Shown: positions 51,275 through 63,747, numbered from the stretch's first letter. The stretch is 64,000 bases of DNA from Lysinibacter sp. HNR (GCF_029760935.1 NZ_CP121684.1:1426001-1490000); one strand, 5' to 3'. The notes: generated from the sequence alone by a model not told the origin. Numbers and translations are program-made.

Positions 51275-53359
51275 TTGGTCTCATCAGACTATTCGGCACG
51301 GCACCTATCGGTTCTTGAGGGGCTGGAGGCCGTTCGTAAGCGGCCCGGTATGTATATCGGATCCACCGATTCACGCGGCCTTATGCACTGTCTCTGGGAG
51401 ATCATCGATAACTCGGTTGATGAGGCCCTGGCCGGATTTGGCGAGACTATCTCGATCGTACTGCACCCTGACGGCAGCGTTGAGGTATCTGATTCTGGCC
51501 GCGGGGTTCCGGTAGACATTGAGCCTAAAACCGGATTGAGCGGTGTAGAGCTTGTATTTACGAAGCTTCACGCGGGTGGCAAGTTTGGAGGGGGCTCGTA
51601 CGGCTCATCTGGCGGTTTGCACGGGGTCGGAGCGTCTGTGGTGAACGCTCTTTCTGCGCGTCTCGATGTTGCGGTAGATCGCGGCGGAAAAACCTGGGAG
51701 ATGTCTTTTAGACACGGAGAGCCCGGCGTTTTTAGCGATTCAGGCAGGGAACCCGCGCCCGATGCGCCTTTCACCCCGTTTGAAAAAGAAAGCGGTATGA
51801 GAGAGACCGGTAGGGTCAAAAAGGGTGTTACCGGAACAAGGGTTCGATACTGGGCAGACCCACAGATTTTTACGGCAGACGCCAGTTTTGATTCGGAACA
51901 ATTACGTGCCCGTGCTCGACAAACCGCTTTTCTCATCCCCGGTCTTCGCCTGGTCCTTGACGATCGGCGGGGTGCGGAGCACAGCGGGGAAGAATTTTTC
52001 TACGAGGGTGGAATCTCAGAGTATGTTGATTTTCTCGCCCCCGATTCGGCAATCACCGACACGTGGCGCCTGAGCGGTACCCACACATTCACCGAGACAG
52101 TCCCCGTGATGAACAGTGATGGTCACATGGTGTCAAGCGAGGTTGAGCGTGAATGTACAGTTGATATCGCTCTGCGCTGGGGAACCGGTTACGAAACGGT
52201 CCTACGTAGTTATGTAAACATCATTGCTACTCCAAAGGGTGGCACCCATCAGGCCGGTTTTGAACAGGCGCTGGTGAAGTTTTTCCGGCAGCAAATTGAA
52301 GCAAACGCCCGTCGCTTAAAAGCGGGTAATGACAAGGTTGAGAAAGACGACATCCTGGCCGGGCTGACCGCAGTGCTCACAGTACGTTTACCTGAACCGC
52401 AATTCGAAGGGCAAACCAAAGAAATTTTGGGTACTCCTGCGGTGCGTTCTATCACCAATAAGGTTCTTACCCACGGGCTTAAGCAGCTTTTTGAGTCGAC
52501 TAAACGTCAAGAGAAAGCACAGTGTTCTCTTGTGCTCGAAAAGGTTGTTTCCGAAATGAAATCACGTATTTCACTACGTGCCCAGCGGGATACACAGCGC
52601 CGAAAGACGTCGCTTGAAAGCTCCTCGCTTCCCGCCAAACTTATTGATTGCCGCTCGAAGGATGTTGAGGGTTCCGAGCTGTTTATCGTTGAGGGTGATT
52701 CCGCACTGGGAACAGCGCGGCCCGCTCGAGATAGCGAGTTTCAAGCGCTATTACCGATCCGGGGAAAAATCCTTAACGTGCAGAAGGCATCGGTAGCGGA
52801 TATGCTCTCCAACGCCGAGTGCGGTGCGATCATCAAGGTAATCGGTGCGGGTTCGGGAAGAGATTTTGATCTCTCATCTGCACGCTACGGCAAGGTCATC
52901 ATCATGAGCGATGCCGATGTGGACGGGGCACACATACGAACGCTGCTCCTCACCCTCTTTTTCCGCTATATGCGCCCCCTGGTTGAGGCAGGACGGGTTT
53001 TTGCGGCAGTTCCCCCCCTCCACCGGGTTATTATTCAAAACGCTGGTAAAAAACCGAACGATACCGTTTATACCTATAGCGAAGAGCAGCTGAACACCCT
53101 CTTGAGCGACCTTAAAAAGCGCGGTAAAAAATACTTGGAACCAATTCAACGTTACAAGGGTCTGGGCGAGATGGATGCACATCAGCTTGCAGAGACAACG
53201 ATGGATCGCGAAAAACGTGTGCTACGTCGCGTGGGAATGGCGGATGCACAAGCAGCCTCGCGGGTTTTTGAGCTCTTGATGGGCAATGAGGTGGCTCCTC
53301 GCAAGGAGTTCATCGTATCAAGTTCCGACACTCTTTCCCGGGAGCGCATTGACGTGTAA
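51275..53359 (+). CDS. Type IIA DNA topoisomerase subunit B (ParE/GyrB-like)
   Basis: ATPase subunit of a type II topoisomerase. 694 aa. GHKL ATP site: IIDNSVDEALAGF and GGLHGVGASVVNALS; TOPRIM metal motifs EGDSALGTARPA and MSDADVDGAHIRTLLL; C-terminal PIQRYKGLGEMDAHQLAETT. TTG 51275 with AAGGAG 5 bp upstream. Actinobacteria often carry this second subunit-B gene after sigA, together with a ParC-like gene; none is in the window, so the partner is elsewhere or the main gyrase. Whether it acts as gyrase or topoisomerase IV is not clear from sequence. Confidence 0.93.
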   Translation: MVSSDYSARHLSVLEGLEAVRKRPGMYIGSTDSRGLMHCLWEIIDNSVDEALAGFGETISIVLHPDGSVEVSDSGRGVPVDIEPKTGLSGVELVFTKLHAGGKFGGGSYGSSGGLHGVGASVVNALSARLDVAVDRGGKTWEMSFRHGEPGVFSDSGREPAPDAPFTPFEKESGMRETGRVKKGVTGTRVRYWADPQIFTADASFDSEQLRARARQTAFLIPGLRLVLDDRRGAEHSGEEFFYEGGISEYVDFLAPDSAITDTWRLSGTHTFTETVPVMNSDGHMVSSEVERECTVDIALRWGTGYETVLRSYVNIIATPKGGTHQAGFEQALVKFFRQQIEANARRLKAGNDKVEKDDILAGLTAVLTVRLPEPQFEGQTKEILGTPAVRSITNKVLTHGLKQLFESTKRQEKAQCSLVLEKVVSEMKSRISLRAQRDTQRRKTSLESSSLPAKLIDCRSKDVEGSELFIVEGDSALGTARPARDSEFQALLPIRGKILNVQKASVADMLSNAECGAIIKVIGAGSGRDFDLSSARYGKVIIMSDADVDGAHIRTLLLTLFFRYMRPLVEAGRVFAAVPPLHRVIIQNAGKKPNDTVYTYSEEQLNTLLSDLKKRGKKYLEPIQRYKGLGEMDAHQLAETTMDREKRVLRRVGMADAQAASRVFELLMGNEVAPRKEFIVSSSDTLSRERIDV

Positions 53360-53386
53360 GCGGTGATCATCCCGTAGGCTGTGGGA

Positions 53387-54001
53387 GTGTATTTAATTGG
53401 ACTCACCGGTGGTATAGCGGCCGGGAAAAGCACGGTTTCGCGCCGTCTTGCTGAACGGGGAGCGTATCATCTTGATGCCGATGCCATAGCACGGATCGTT
53501 GTGGAGCCGGGTTCTAGGACCCTGGATAAGATCGCCTATCTCTTCGGACCTGACGTTATCGCTGAGGATGGAAGCCTAAATAGGGCAGCTTTGGGAGCAA
53601 TCGTTTTTCAGAACCAGCAGGCCCTATCAGAACTTAACGCAATTATTCATCCGGAGGTTCAAAAGTTTACTCGTGAGCGTATCGCTGAAATCACACGGAG
53701 CGATCCACACGCGGTGATCGTCTACGATGTTCCGCTGCTTGTGGAGGCACGAGTGGATCATCCCTGGAACCTTGTGGTGACGGTTGAGGCGCCCTCACAG
53801 GTGCGAATCGATCGTTTGATGCAGCTGCGAGGATTTTCACGCGCGCAGGCCGAAGCTCGTGTGGCGCAACAGGCTACGGAAGCCGAGCGTCGTGCGGTCG
53901 CCCAGGTGGTGATTGATTCTTCAGGAACGGAGGAGCAGACTATCGCGCAGGCCGACGAGCTCTGGGAGAGAGTCACTTCCGAGGCCTCACAGCGTGATTA
54001 A
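53387..54001 (+). CDS. coaE: Dephospho-CoA kinase
   Basis: Final step of coenzyme A synthesis. 204 aa. P-loop [19 protein letters not shown] at residues 5-23, substrate region [17 protein letters not shown], and the lid/core [19 protein letters not shown] and [23 protein letters not shown] 53387 (MYLIGLTGG) is favoured; GTG 53381 two codons upstream is possible. Follows the topoisomerase gene by 27 bp and precedes uvrB, a common actinobacterial order. Confidence 0.94.
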   Translation: MYLIGLTGGIAAGKSTVSRRLAERGAYHLDADAIARIVVEPGSRTLDKIAYLFGPDVIAEDGSLNRAALGAIVFQNQQALSELNAIIHPEVQKFTRERIAEITRSDPHAVIVYDVPLLVEARVDHPWNLVVTVEAPSQVRIDRLMQLRGFSRAQAEARVAQQATEAERRAVAQVVIDSSGTEEQTIAQADELWERVTSEASQRD

Positions 54002-54060
54002 TCGCCCCGAGCGTAAGATTTATGAAAGCCATTGTCAGTGGTGGAGCGTACACTAAAAAC

Positions 54061-56127
54061 ATGGAACCTACGCGTGTGGTTCGACCTTTTGAGGTCGTGA
54101 GTGAATATCAACCGAGTGGTGATCAGCCCAAGGCTATCGCCGAGCTTGCGTCTCGCATTAACGCCGGAGAAACCGACGTTGTCCTTCTGGGGGCCACGGG
54201 TACGGGAAAATCGGCGACTACCGCCTGGCTTATCGAAAAAGTACAGCGCCCCACACTTATCCTTGCGCACAATAAAACCCTTGCCGCACAGTTGGCAAAT
54301 GAGTTTCGCGAGCTTATGCCCAATAACGCGGTTGAGTATTTTGTTTCGTATTACGATTACTATCAGCCCGAGGCGTATGTGCCTCAGACGGATACTTTTA
54401 TCGAAAAAGACTCCTCGATCAACGCAGAGGTAGAGAGGCTTCGACACTCCACCACCAACGCACTGCTGAGTCGACGAGACGTTGTTGTTGTCTCCACTGT
54501 CTCGTGTATTTATGGGCTGGGGAAACCCGAAGAGTACTACGAGGCGATGATGGCCCTGCGTGTGGGGCAGCAGGTAGATCGTGACTGGCTCATCCGTAAA
54601 TTTGTCTCGATGCAGTATCAGCGTAACGACATTGATTTTTCCCGTGGAAACTTCCGGGTTCGCGGTGACACCATAGAGATTATCCCCATGTACGAAGAGC
54701 TAGCGATTCGAATCGAACTTTTTGGTGATGAGGTCGAAGCGCTTTACTTTTTACACCCGCTTACGGGCGATGTTGTGGGCAAACCGGATTCGGTTTCCGT
54801 CTTTCCGGGTTCTCACTACGTCGCTAGCGACACCGTTATGAAGCGGGCAATCGGACAGATACGTGAGGAATTAGATGGGCGACTGGTCGAGCTTAAAAAA
54901 GAAGAAAAGCTGGTAGAAGAGCAGCGTTTGCGTATGCGCACCACGTTTGATCTTGAGATGATGGAGCAGATCGGCTTTTGCTCCGGTATTGAAAACTATT
55001 CCCGTCACATTGATGGGCGCCAACCAGGAGAGGCTCCCCACTGCCTTCTCGACTACTTCCCGGACGATTTCCTTGTGGTTATCGATGAGTCACACGTTAC
55101 GGTTCCGCAGATTGGTGCTATGTATGAGGGGGATGCCTCGCGTAAACGCACCCTGGTCGAACACGGCTTCCGTCTCCCCAGCGCACTCGATAACCGCCCT
55201 CTCCGCTGGGGAGAATTTAATGAGCGAGTGGGGCAGAAGGTCTATCTCTCCGCTACCCCTGGTAAATACGAGTTGGGTGTAGCTGACGGTATTGTGGAGC
55301 AGATTATCCGGCCCACCGGCCTGGTGGATCCGCAGATTGTTGTTAAACCATCGCTTGGGCAGATCGACGACCTTCTCGAGCAAATTACTCAACGCACCGA
55401 CAAAAATGAGCGAGTTTTAGTCACCACCCTCACTAAAAAAATGGCCGAGGAACTCACCGACTTTCTCACGGAGGCGGGTGTTCGCGTACGATATCTTCAC
55501 TCCGATGTTGATACGCTGCGTCGTGTAGAGCTCCTTAGTGAACTCCGTCAGGGCGTCTACGATGTCCTTGTGGGTATCAACCTGCTACGTGAGGGTTTAG
55601 ACCTCCCCGAGGTTTCCCTGGTGGCTATTCTGGACGCTGATAAAGAAGGGTTTCTACGCTCCTCAACCTCGCTCATTCAGACTATTGGCCGAGCCGCACG
55701 TAACGTTACCGGTGAAGTACACATGTATGCGGATCGAATCACCCCGTCAATGCGGCAGGCGATCGACGAAACTGAGCGTCGCCGAGCGGTGCAGATTGCC
55801 TACAACAAAGAGCACGGTATCGACCCCACTCCACTGCGCAAAAAGATCAGTGATATCACCGAGGTTCTTGCCCGTGAGGACGCAGACACAGCTGACCTAT
55901 TGGGGAGCACCCGTGACAAGAAAACGCCCACGCCTCGCGCAGCCCGAACCGGCATAGCCGCGCAGGGAGCAAACGAGCTCGAAGCGCTCATTGCAGACTT
56001 GAACGAGCAGATGCTCACCGCCGCCACCGAACTCAAATTCGAATTGGCCGCGCGCCTTCGAGATGAGGTTGCCGACCTTAAGAAAGAATTAAGAAGTATG
56101 ATGGCGGCCGGGCACATCTCACACTGA
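54061..56127 (+). CDS. uvrB: Excinuclease ABC subunit B
   Basis: Damage-verifying helicase of nucleotide excision repair. 688 aa. Walker [17 protein letters not shown] (about 40-55), the beta-hairpin [20 protein letters not shown] (about 97-116), [17 protein letters not shown] (motif II), [13 protein letters not shown], and motif VI region [20 protein letters not shown]. The C-terminal UVR domain ([20 protein letters not shown]) binds UvrC. ATG 54061 ([16 protein letters not shown]) is the family start; a frame from 54022 adds 13 unrelated residues. Confidence 0.96.
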   Translation: MEPTRVVRPFEVVSEYQPSGDQPKAIAELASRINAGETDVVLLGATGTGKSATTAWLIEKVQRPTLILAHNKTLAAQLANEFRELMPNNAVEYFVSYYDYYQPEAYVPQTDTFIEKDSSINAEVERLRHSTTNALLSRRDVVVVSTVSCIYGLGKPEEYYEAMMALRVGQQVDRDWLIRKFVSMQYQRNDIDFSRGNFRVRGDTIEIIPMYEELAIRIELFGDEVEALYFLHPLTGDVVGKPDSVSVFPGSHYVASDTVMKRAIGQIREELDGRLVELKKEEKLVEEQRLRMRTTFDLEMMEQIGFCSGIENYSRHIDGRQPGEAPHCLLDYFPDDFLVVIDESHVTVPQIGAMYEGDASRKRTLVEHGFRLPSALDNRPLRWGEFNERVGQKVYLSATPGKYELGVADGIVEQIIRPTGLVDPQIVVKPSLGQIDDLLEQITQRTDKNERVLVTTLTKKMAEELTDFLTEAGVRVRYLHSDVDTLRRVELLSELRQGVYDVLVGINLLREGLDLPEVSLVAILDADKEGFLRSSTSLIQTIGRAARNVTGEVHMYADRITPSMRQAIDETERRRAVQIAYNKEHGIDPTPLRKKISDITEVLAREDADTADLLGSTRDKKTPTPRAARTGIAAQGANELEALIADLNEQMLTAATELKFELAARLRDEVADLKKELRSMMAAGHISH

Positions 56128-56168
56128 CAAATCAGTCCAGGTTTGTTAGCTTTTCAAACGAATGTCCT

Positions 56169-59087
56169 GTGTTCAACACATCAATCTTACGGAGAGTCAC
56201 CATCAGTAATCAGTCTGCTTCCAGCGAAAAGACACGTGTCAGCGTCAAAGGCGCACGAGTACACAACCTCAGGGACGTTGATGTCAGCGTCCCTCGAAAC
56301 TCTCTTGTGGTTTTCACGGGGCTCTCTGGTTCTGGAAAGTCCTCACTTGCTTTTGACACCATTTTTGCCGAAGGCCAGCGACGGTATGTCGAGTCGCTCT
56401 CGGCTTATGCCCGTCAATTTTTAGGTCAGGTTGATCGTCCCGACGTAGATTTTATTGAGGGACTCAGCCCCGCTGTATCCATTGATCAAAAATCTACTAA
56501 TCGTAACCCTCGCTCAACCGTTGGCACCATTACCGAGGTCTACGATTACATGCGTCTGCTGTGGGCTCGCACGGGAGTCCCTCACTGCGCGGAGTGTGGC
56601 GAGGTTATTGAGCGCCAAACTGTTCAACAGATCGCGGACAAGCTTATGACGATGGATGAGCGCGTCCGCTTCCAGATTCTTGCTCCCGTGGTAACAGGCA
56701 AAAAGGGCGAGTTTGTTGATCTTTTTGCAAACCTTTCGACGAGTGGATTCTCACGGGCACTGGTAGACGGAGAACAAATATCACTCAGCGAACCGCCCAA
56801 GCTTAAAAAACAGGTCAAACACAATATTTCCGTTATTGTGGATCGTCTTGTTGCAGGCCCCGAGATACTGGGGCGTCTTACCGACTCACTTGAGACTGCC
56901 CTGCGTCTCACCGACGGTCTGGTCACGATTAACTACGTCGACGAAGAGGGCGATGCAGCGTGGCAGAACTTCTCTGAAAAGCTTTCCTGCCCTAACAACC
57001 ACCCGATTCAACTCACAGAGATTGAGCCGCGTACTTTTTCCTTTAACGCTCCCTTCGGTTCCTGTCCAGAGTGTTCGGGTTTGGGCACTCGTATGTCTGT
57101 GGACGTGGATCTCCTCTTGGGAGATCCTGCGCTCAGTATTGCTGAGGGGGTTATTCTTCCCTGGACTACACAGGGCAAGGGGCTTTACCAGTACTACGAA
57201 AAACTCCTTATTGCCCTTGCAGAAGAACTTAATTTCTCGCTGAAAACACCGTGGGAAGAGCTTCCAGAAAACGTGCAGCAGGCAGTTCTCCACGGAAACA
57301 ACTTTTCTGTGAGCGTCAAATGGAAAAATCGTTTTGGTCGGGAAATGTCATACAGCTCCGGTTTTGAGGGGGTTGTGCCCTATATCGAGCGTAAATATCT
57401 CGACATTGAAAAATGGGACGAATACCTACGTGAAATCCCCTGTCCTGTGTGCCACGGTAAACGTCTTAAGCCGGAGGTGCTTGCGGTCACCGTGGGGGAC
57501 AAGAGCATCAGCGATGTGTGTGAGATGAGCCTGTCCGACGCTCAAAAATTTATGAACCAGCTGACGCTTACTGAGCGTCAGGCAGCCATCGCGGCCCAGG
57601 TGCTCCGAGAAATTCGTTTGCGACTTGAATTCCTCATCGAGGTGGGTTTGAGCTATCTAGACCTTGCGCGTTCCGCTGGGTCGCTTTCGGGGGGAGAGGC
57701 GCAGCGAATCCGATTGGCCACACAGATTGGCTCGGGCCTCACAGGTGTTCTTTACGTTCTCGACGAACCCAGCATTGGCCTTCACCAGCGCGATAATCGC
57801 CGTTTGATCGATACCCTGGTTAAACTTCGAGACCTGGGTAACACACTCATTGTTGTTGAGCACGATGAAGACACCATTCGTACGGCGGACTGGATTGTCG
57901 ACATCGGCCCCGGAGCGGGGGTTGAGGGGGGAGAAATCGTTCACTCCGGGCACTATGACGAGCTACTCTCCAATAAAAACTCACTCACCGGAAAATATCT
58001 CTCGGGTGAACTCAGCATTGGTACGCCTCAAAAAAGGCGTCCCCGAGATAAGAATCGTAAACTCACCGTTGTCGGGGCAAACGCCAACAATCTTAAAAAC
58101 GTTACGGTCGATTTCCCACTGGGTGTTTTTACGGCAGTCACCGGGGTGAGCGGTTCGGGTAAGTCTTCACTGGTAAACGATATCCTGTATCAAGTTTTGG
58201 CGGGAAAGCTTAACGGTGCGCGTACCGTCCCCGGTAAGCATAAACGGGTTACCGGCCTTGAACACCTAGACAAGGTTGTACACGTTGATCAGAATCCGAT
58301 CGGACGCACCCCGCGCTCAAATCCGGCAACCTATACGGGCGTTTTTGATCGAATACGCACGCTTTTCTCGGAGACTCCAGAGGCTAAAGCGCGTGGCTAC
58401 CTCCCCGGACGATTTAGTTTTAACGTCAAGGGAGGCCGCTGTGAGTCCTGCTCGGGTGACGGTACCCTGAAGATCGAGATGAACTTTCTTCCGGATGTCT
58501 ACGTGGTCTGTGAGGTCTGTAATGGAAACCGCTACAACCGCGATACACTCGCGGTGCACTACAAGGGTAAAAATATTGCCGAGGTTCTGAATCTGCCTAT
58601 TTCTGAAGCTGCCGAATTTTTTGAACCGATTAGTGCGATTCACCGCTATCTCAAAACTCTGGTTGACGTGGGTCTGGGGTACGTTCGTCTGGGTCAGAGT
58701 GCCACCACCCTCTCCGGAGGAGAGGCGCAGCGCGTAAAGCTTGCTACCGAGCTGCAAAAACGTTCCAACGGCCGAACGATCTACGTGCTTGACGAGCCAA
58801 CCACCGGTCTACACTTTGAAGACGTGCGTAAGCTCCTCCTCGTTTTAAACGGCCTGGTCGACAAGGGCAACACGGTTCTGGTCATCGAGCATAATCTTGA
58901 TGTGATCCGCTCAGCCGATTGGATCATAGATATAGGCCCGGAGGGGGGCGCGGGTGGTGGAACGATTGTCGCCACTGGAACACCAGAAAAGGTTGCTACT
59001 CACCCGGAAAGCTACACGGGGGAGTTCCTCGCCGAGGTCCTCGATATTAAACGCAAGCCGATTGGGCAGTCCATAGGCAATGACTGA
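56169..59087 (+). CDS. uvrA: Excinuclease ABC subunit A
   Basis: Damage-sensing ATPase of nucleotide excision repair. About 961-972 aa. Two ABC cassettes: [37 protein letters not shown], then [35 protein letters not shown]. Zinc sites: [16 protein letters not shown]-type, [31 protein letters not shown] and CEVCNGNR. The start is uncertain: the only canonical in-frame start nearby is GTG 56169, but it has no ribosome site. A good GGAGAG at 56191-56196 faces ATC at 56202 (11 codons in). It overlaps uvrC by 8 bp. Confidence 0.95.
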   Translation: MFNTSILRRVTISNQSASSEKTRVSVKGARVHNLRDVDVSVPRNSLVVFTGLSGSGKSSLAFDTIFAEGQRRYVESLSAYARQFLGQVDRPDVDFIEGLSPAVSIDQKSTNRNPRSTVGTITEVYDYMRLLWARTGVPHCAECGEVIERQTVQQIADKLMTMDERVRFQILAPVVTGKKGEFVDLFANLSTSGFSRALVDGEQISLSEPPKLKKQVKHNISVIVDRLVAGPEILGRLTDSLETALRLTDGLVTINYVDEEGDAAWQNFSEKLSCPNNHPIQLTEIEPRTFSFNAPFGSCPECSGLGTRMSVDVDLLLGDPALSIAEGVILPWTTQGKGLYQYYEKLLIALAEELNFSLKTPWEELPENVQQAVLHGNNFSVSVKWKNRFGREMSYSSGFEGVVPYIERKYLDIEKWDEYLREIPCPVCHGKRLKPEVLAVTVGDKSISDVCEMSLSDAQKFMNQLTLTERQAAIAAQVLREIRLRLEFLIEVGLSYLDLARSAGSLSGGEAQRIRLATQIGSGLTGVLYVLDEPSIGLHQRDNRRLIDTLVKLRDLGNTLIVVEHDEDTIRTADWIVDIGPGAGVEGGEIVHSGHYDELLSNKNSLTGKYLSGELSIGTPQKRRPRDKNRKLTVVGANANNLKNVTVDFPLGVFTAVTGVSGSGKSSLVNDILYQVLAGKLNGARTVPGKHKRVTGLEHLDKVVHVDQNPIGRTPRSNPATYTGVFDRIRTLFSETPEAKARGYLPGRFSFNVKGGRCESCSGDGTLKIEMNFLPDVYVVCEVCNGNRYNRDTLAVHYKGKNIAEVLNLPISEAAEFFEPISAIHRYLKTLVDVGLGYVRLGQSATTLSGGEAQRVKLATELQKRSNGRTIYVLDEPTTGLHFEDVRKLLLVLNGLVDKGNTVLVIEHNLDVIRSADWIIDIGPEGGAGGGTIVATGTPEKVATHPESYTGEFLAEVLDIKRKPIGQSIGND

Positions 59088-61050
59088 TCCCCAGGACTAT
59101 CGTCCGGCCCGAGGGGAGATACCCACCGGGCCGGGCGTTTACCGTTTCTCGGATGAGCACAACCGTGTTCTTTACGTAGGAAAAGCTAAAAATCTACGCG
59201 CGCGTCTCAGTAATTACTTTGCCCCACTCGAATCGCTCCATCAGCGTACCAGGCGTATGGTTGTCAGCGCGAGCAGGGTGGACTGGACCGTTGTGGGCAG
59301 TGACTCAGAAGCATTACTGCTAGAGCACACATGGATAAACGAGTACCGACCACCCTATAACGTCGAGTTTCGAGACGATAAAACCTACCCCTACATTGCA
59401 ATCACCCTCGCCCACGAAGCACCGCGCGCAATAATGACTCGTAATGCTAAAATACGTGGAGCAAAGTATTTTGGTCCGTATCCAAAGGTATGGGCGGTGA
59501 AAGAAACTCTGGGTCTGCTGCAGCGAGCCTTTCCTATCCGTACCTGTAAAGAGTCCGACTATAAACGGGCTATGAGCAGCGGAAAACCGTGCTTGGCCAG
59601 CCAAATCGGCCGCTGCGCTGGCCCGTGTTCTCAAAAGGTTTCTCGTGAAGAACACCGGGCGATGGTAAAGCAGTTGGTGAGTTTCCTCAGCGGGAATGAT
59701 CGCAATATGGTGCGTGAGCTCACCAAAAAGATGGGGGATGCCTCTACCGAACAGCATTACGAAGAAGCCGCTAAACTGCGAGATCAGATTCAATCGCTTC
59801 AATTAGTTATGGCAAAGAGCGCGGTTGTTCTTGACGAGTCTGTTGACGCAGACGTGTTTGGCCTTGCGAGTGATGAGTTAGCCGCGTCAATTCACCAGTT
59901 TATTGTTCGTGGTGGTCGAATTAGGGGAGAGCGCAACTGGATAGTAGATCTGGAGCTTGAAGACTCACCCGCCACCCTGATCGAATCGATCCTGCAGACA
60001 GCATACGATCGTGAAAAGCCACCGCGTACAATCCTTGTTGCGATCCTCCCTCCCAATCGAAAGGTGGCAGAAGAGGCGCTGCGGCAGAAATTTGGGGGTG
60101 TTGCGGTTGATATTCGAGTGCCCCAGCGGGGGAACAAAGCCTCCCTGATGGAGCGGGCTCGCTCAAACGCCGAGCAGCATCTTGCCCTCTACAAGACTCG
60201 TCGCAGTGTTGACCTGGCGACCCGCACCGAAGCTTTAGCAACGCTGCAGGAAGCCCTCGGTATGGCGGAGGCTCCGCTGCGTATGGAGTGTGTTGACGTC
60301 TCGCATCTGCAGGGTACCCACGTTGTGGCTTCTCTGGTTGTTTTCGAGGACGGTCTGCCCTTTAAGGGAGGATATCGCCGCTACTCAATTCCCAGCACCA
60401 CGGATGACACTGATTCGATTTATCAGGTTATCTCGCGCAGAGCGGTTCAGCTTGCGACTGCGGAACAGGAGGACGCCACCCCCGGTGCTTTTCGACACAG
60501 GCCTCAGCTAATCGTTGTTGACGGAGGTGAACCACAGGTGGCGGCGGCTGATCGGGCCCTCAGAGAGGCCGGAATAGCCGATATCGCGCTCTGCGGTATA
60601 GCCAAGCGCCTTGAAGAGGTATGGCTTCCAGGAGACCCTTTTCCCGTGATCCTCCCGCGTAACAGCGACGCCCTCTTTATGCTGCAACGCCTTCGCGATG
60701 AAGCCCACCGCTTTGCAATTACCTATCAACGGTCTCGGCGTAAAAAAGATATTGGCACGCAGTTAAGCGCTATTTCTGGACTCGGGCCGGCGCGTACAAA
60801 AGCTTTGCTGCGGCATTTTGGGTCCGTAACGCGCCTACGTCAGGCCAGTGCGGAGGCTATTGCCGAGGTTCCCGGCATTGGAAGCTCCCTGGCAAATACG
60901 ATTGCAGGGGAGTTCCATAAACCGCAAACCAGCGCAAGTGGAGCTTCTAACGGTAGTCTTGAAGAAGGAAAAGAAAATTCGGCGGAAAATATTAATCTCC
61001 GTGGCGAGCATCACGTAATACATGAAAGCGGTGAGCATGTCGAGCCCTAA
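59080..61050 (+). CDS. uvrC: Excinuclease ABC subunit C
   Basis: Nuclease that makes both incisions. 656 aa. GIY-YIG domain: GPGVYRF near residue 18 and [18 protein letters not shown]; the UvrB-binding UVR helix ([18 protein letters not shown]); the RNase H-like domain [20 protein letters not shown] with catalytic Asp; and a C-terminal helix-hairpin-helix ([33 protein letters not shown]). A hydrophilic tail of about 40 residues follows. It overlaps uvrA by 8 bp and rapZ by 14 bp, so all are coupled. Confidence 0.96.
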   Translation: MTDPQDYRPARGEIPTGPGVYRFSDEHNRVLYVGKAKNLRARLSNYFAPLESLHQRTRRMVVSASRVDWTVVGSDSEALLLEHTWINEYRPPYNVEFRDDKTYPYIAITLAHEAPRAIMTRNAKIRGAKYFGPYPKVWAVKETLGLLQRAFPIRTCKESDYKRAMSSGKPCLASQIGRCAGPCSQKVSREEHRAMVKQLVSFLSGNDRNMVRELTKKMGDASTEQHYEEAAKLRDQIQSLQLVMAKSAVVLDESVDADVFGLASDELAASIHQFIVRGGRIRGERNWIVDLELEDSPATLIESILQTAYDREKPPRTILVAILPPNRKVAEEALRQKFGGVAVDIRVPQRGNKASLMERARSNAEQHLALYKTRRSVDLATRTEALATLQEALGMAEAPLRMECVDVSHLQGTHVVASLVVFEDGLPFKGGYRRYSIPSTTDDTDSIYQVISRRAVQLATAEQEDATPGAFRHRPQLIVVDGGEPQVAAADRALREAGIADIALCGIAKRLEEVWLPGDPFPVILPRNSDALFMLQRLRDEAHRFAITYQRSRRKKDIGTQLSAISGLGPARTKALLRHFGSVTRLRQASAEAIAEVPGIGSSLANTIAGEFHKPQTSASGASNGSLEEGKENSAENINLRGEHHVIHESGEHVEP

Positions 61051-61912
61051 CCCACATCAAGAAGTTCTCATAGTCACCGGTATGTCGGGTGCGGGACGCT
61101 CAACGGTTGCTAATGCCCTTGAAGATCTCGGGTGGTATGTGGTAGACAATCTACCTCCTCAAATGCTTCGTCCGCTGGCAGAGTTGGCCGACAAAGCGAG
61201 TGATACCTTGCCAAAGATTGCGGCGGTTGTTGACGTTCGCGGGGGAGATCTTTTCCAAGATATCCAACACGTCATTAAAGATCTGCGTATGGGATCACAG
61301 GTGCGTGTGGTCTTTCTTGAGGCGACCGATGACGTGCTCGTACGACGCTTTGAGGCGGTGCGCCGTCCCCACCCGCTGCAGGGTGAGGGAACGCTACTTG
61401 ATGGAATAGCCGAGGAGCGGAATCGGTTACGTGAGCTGCGGGCCTCGAGTGACGTGGTGATCGATACCTCTCGTTTAAATATTCACCAATTAGCAACTGC
61501 CACCCACGATATTTTTGCCACAAACGATGACCCTGCGCTTCAGCTTACGGTTATGAGCTTTGGTTTTAAATATGGAATTCCCACCGATGTGGATTTAGTC
61601 GCGGACATGAGGTTTCTCCCTAACCCCTATTGGGTGCCTGAGCTGCGCAGCCTAACAGGAGCAAACGAAGAGGTCAAAGAGTTCGTTCTTTCGCGAGAGG
61701 GGGCAGCGGAATTTATCGAAAAATACTCTGAGGCGTTAGTGCCTGTTTTTGCTGGCTACCAACGAGAAAATAAACGACACGCTACAGTAGCTGTTGGCTG
61801 TACAGGCGGAAAGCACCGATCAGTTGCGGTCGCCCGCGAACTCGCAAACAGGTTTCAGAGCCTGCCCGGTGTTGTTGTTCATGTAAAACATCGCGATTTA
61901 GGTAGGGAATAA
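61037..61912 (+). CDS. rapZ: RNase adapter/nucleotide-binding protein RapZ
   Basis: 291 aa. Walker [17 protein letters not shown] (about 16-31), [10 protein letters not shown], and the C-terminal ligand domain with [31 protein letters not shown] and [19 protein letters not shown]. In E. coli RapZ binds sRNA and glucosamine-6-phosphate; in Gram-positives the function is less clear. ATG 61037 ([15 protein letters not shown]) is chosen; ATG 61022 would extend the overlap with uvrC. Followed by whiA with no yvcK in between. Confidence 0.93.
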   Translation: MSSPNPHQEVLIVTGMSGAGRSTVANALEDLGWYVVDNLPPQMLRPLAELADKASDTLPKIAAVVDVRGGDLFQDIQHVIKDLRMGSQVRVVFLEATDDVLVRRFEAVRRPHPLQGEGTLLDGIAEERNRLRELRASSDVVIDTSRLNIHQLATATHDIFATNDDPALQLTVMSFGFKYGIPTDVDLVADMRFLPNPYWVPELRSLTGANEEVKEFVLSREGAAEFIEKYSEALVPVFAGYQRENKRHATVAVGCTGGKHRSVAVARELANRFQSLPGVVVHVKHRDLGRE

Positions 61913-61963
61913 ACATCTGCTTATATTGTGAGATAGCTTTCATTCTTATAAGGAGTAACAAGG

Positions 61964-62947
61964 TTGGCGCTAACTGCCGAGGTTAAAGACGAGCTTGCTC
62001 GTGTTATGGTGAGCCGCACCAGTGTACGAATCGCTGAAGTCTCAACGATCCTGCGTTTTTCGGGCGGGCTACATACTATATCGGGGCGTATTGCTCTGGA
62101 GTCGGAGTTAGACACCCCGATTATCGTTCGCCGCGTCCGTCGTGATCTTGCAGAAATTTACGGTGTGCGCAGCCTGGCTAGTGCCCAGGCTCGGGGAACC
62201 GCCCGTAAGGGGGCCCCGGGGTACCTCGTTCGAGTGTTAGAGGGTGGGGAAACCCTCGCGCGTCAAACCGGACTTTTAGATGCCCGCCGTCGCCCTATTC
62301 GAGGCCTACCTAATCGTCTTACCACGGGAACCTCCGATGAACTGGCTGCGATTTGGCGTGGTGCCTTTATCGCGCAGGGCACACTCACCGATCCCGGTCG
62401 TTCCTCGAGCCTTGAGATTAACTGCCCCACCAACGAGAGCGCGATGGCTCTTGTGGGTGCTGCAGGACGCCTAGGCATACCCGCAAAAAGTCGTGAGGTT
62501 CGGGGGGTGCACAAGGTTGTTGTGCGCGAGGGCGAGGCGATTGCCCAGATGCTTTCTCTTATGGGAGCAGCAAACACGGTTCGCTCCTGGGAAGCTATGC
62601 GTCAGCGGCGAGAAGTCAGAGCAACGGCCAATCGCCTCGTTAACTTTGATGATGCGAATCTGCGGCGTTCGGCGCAGGCAGCGGTTGCTGCCTGCGCTCG
62701 GGTTGAGCGAGCGCTAGAGATTCTCGGAGATGCTGTTCCCGCCCATTTACAGTATGCTGGTCAGTTAAGGCTAACCCACAGGGAGGCTAGCCTCGACGAG
62801 CTAGGCGCACACGCTGACCCTCCCATGACAAAGGACGCTGTGGCCGGGCGGATCCGTCGATTGCTCGCAATGGCAGATAAAGAGGCTGATCAACGGGGAA
62901 TCCCCGGGACCGAGGCCAACCTACCTGCTGATTTTGATGATATGTAG
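61964..62947 (+). CDS. whiA: DNA-binding protein WhiA
   Basis: Regulator linked to cell division and, in Streptomyces, sporulation. 327 aa. N-terminal homing-endonuclease-like domain (about 1-220): [20 protein letters not shown], and [20 protein letters not shown] as the LAGLIDADG-like region. C-terminal helix-turn-helix about residues 265-320 ([33 protein letters not shown]). TTG start with AAGGAG 9 bp upstream. Near-standard length. Confidence 0.95.
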   Translation: MALTAEVKDELARVMVSRTSVRIAEVSTILRFSGGLHTISGRIALESELDTPIIVRRVRRDLAEIYGVRSLASAQARGTARKGAPGYLVRVLEGGETLARQTGLLDARRRPIRGLPNRLTTGTSDELAAIWRGAFIAQGTLTDPGRSSSLEINCPTNESAMALVGAAGRLGIPAKSREVRGVHKVVVREGEAIAQMLSLMGAANTVRSWEAMRQRREVRATANRLVNFDDANLRRSAQAAVAACARVERALEILGDAVPAHLQYAGQLRLTHREASLDELGAHADPPMTKDAVAGRIRRLLAMADKEADQRGIPGTEANLPADFDDM

Positions 62948-63012
62948 GTAGAATTATACTTTCACGTTCGGAATTTCCAAACGCGTAATTTCACATCAAG
63001 GAGATGAGCACT

Positions 63013-63633
63013 TTGGCTACGTATACGCTTGGCGATCTGCCCTATGACTATTCGGCACTTGAGCCACACATCAGCGGAAAAATCATGGAACTTCACCATG
63101 ATAAGCACCATAATGCCTATGTGGTTGGTGCGAACGCTGCGCTTGATCAGCTTGCAGAGGCTCGCGATTCAAACAACCTGGCAAACGTGAATAAGCTTGA
63201 AAAAGATCTAGCTTTTAACCTTGGTGGCCACGTTAATCACACAATCTTTTGGAACAACCTGTCACCAAATGGCGGAGGCCGCCCAACGGGTGAGGCTGCC
63301 AGCATGATCGATGATTTTTTTGGTTCCTTTGACAAGTTTGTAGCCCACTTCAACGCCACCGCACTGGGGGTACAGGGTTCCGGGTGGGCCGCGCTCACCT
63401 GGGATGTTGTTGGTCAGCGTGCCAACATCAATCAATTCTTTGATCAGCAGGCCAACTTTCCGGCTGGAACCATCCCGCTGCTTCTTCTCGATGTGTGGGA
63501 GCACGCTTATTACCTCGATTATCTAAACGTTCGTGCCGATTATGTCAAGGCGTTTTGGAACATTGTGAACTGGAATGACGTAGAAAAGCGCCTTGATGCT
63601 GCCCGTAAGCAGACTCCTGGCCTGGTCCTCTAG
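63013..63633 (+). CDS. sodA: Superoxide dismutase, Fe/Mn family
   Basis: Cytosolic defence against superoxide. 206 aa. Metal ligands are His28 ([13 protein letters not shown]), His in [12 protein letters not shown] about residue 78, and Asp and His in [14 protein letters not shown] about 162-166. The GGHxNHxxFW pattern favours Mn or a cambialistic enzyme. TTG 63013 is preferred: AAGGAG (62998-63003) is 9 bp upstream, while the in-frame ATG 63004 directly abuts it. Lies between whiA and gap. Confidence 0.94.
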   Translation: MATYTLGDLPYDYSALEPHISGKIMELHHDKHHNAYVVGANAALDQLAEARDSNNLANVNKLEKDLAFNLGGHVNHTIFWNNLSPNGGGRPTGEAASMIDDFFGSFDKFVAHFNATALGVQGSGWAALTWDVVGQRANINQFFDQQANFPAGTIPLLLLDVWEHAYYLDYLNVRADYVKAFWNIVNWNDVEKRLDAARKQTPGLVL

Positions 63634-63649
63634 TAACCACGAGAGACGT

Positions 63650-63699
63650 CGTGGGGTGTGTGAGTCTCCACCCGGTGACACCCACACCCCACGATTTTC
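63650..63699 (+). terminator. Terminator of sodA
   Basis: CGTGGGGTGTG at 63650-63660 pairs exactly with CACACCCCACG at 63683-63693, followed by ATTTTC. It separates sodA from gap. Confidence 0.75.
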
Positions 63700-63747
63700 A
63701 AAAGATCGCGCATCTTCCATTCAGATGCCAACATAACAGGAGCAAAT

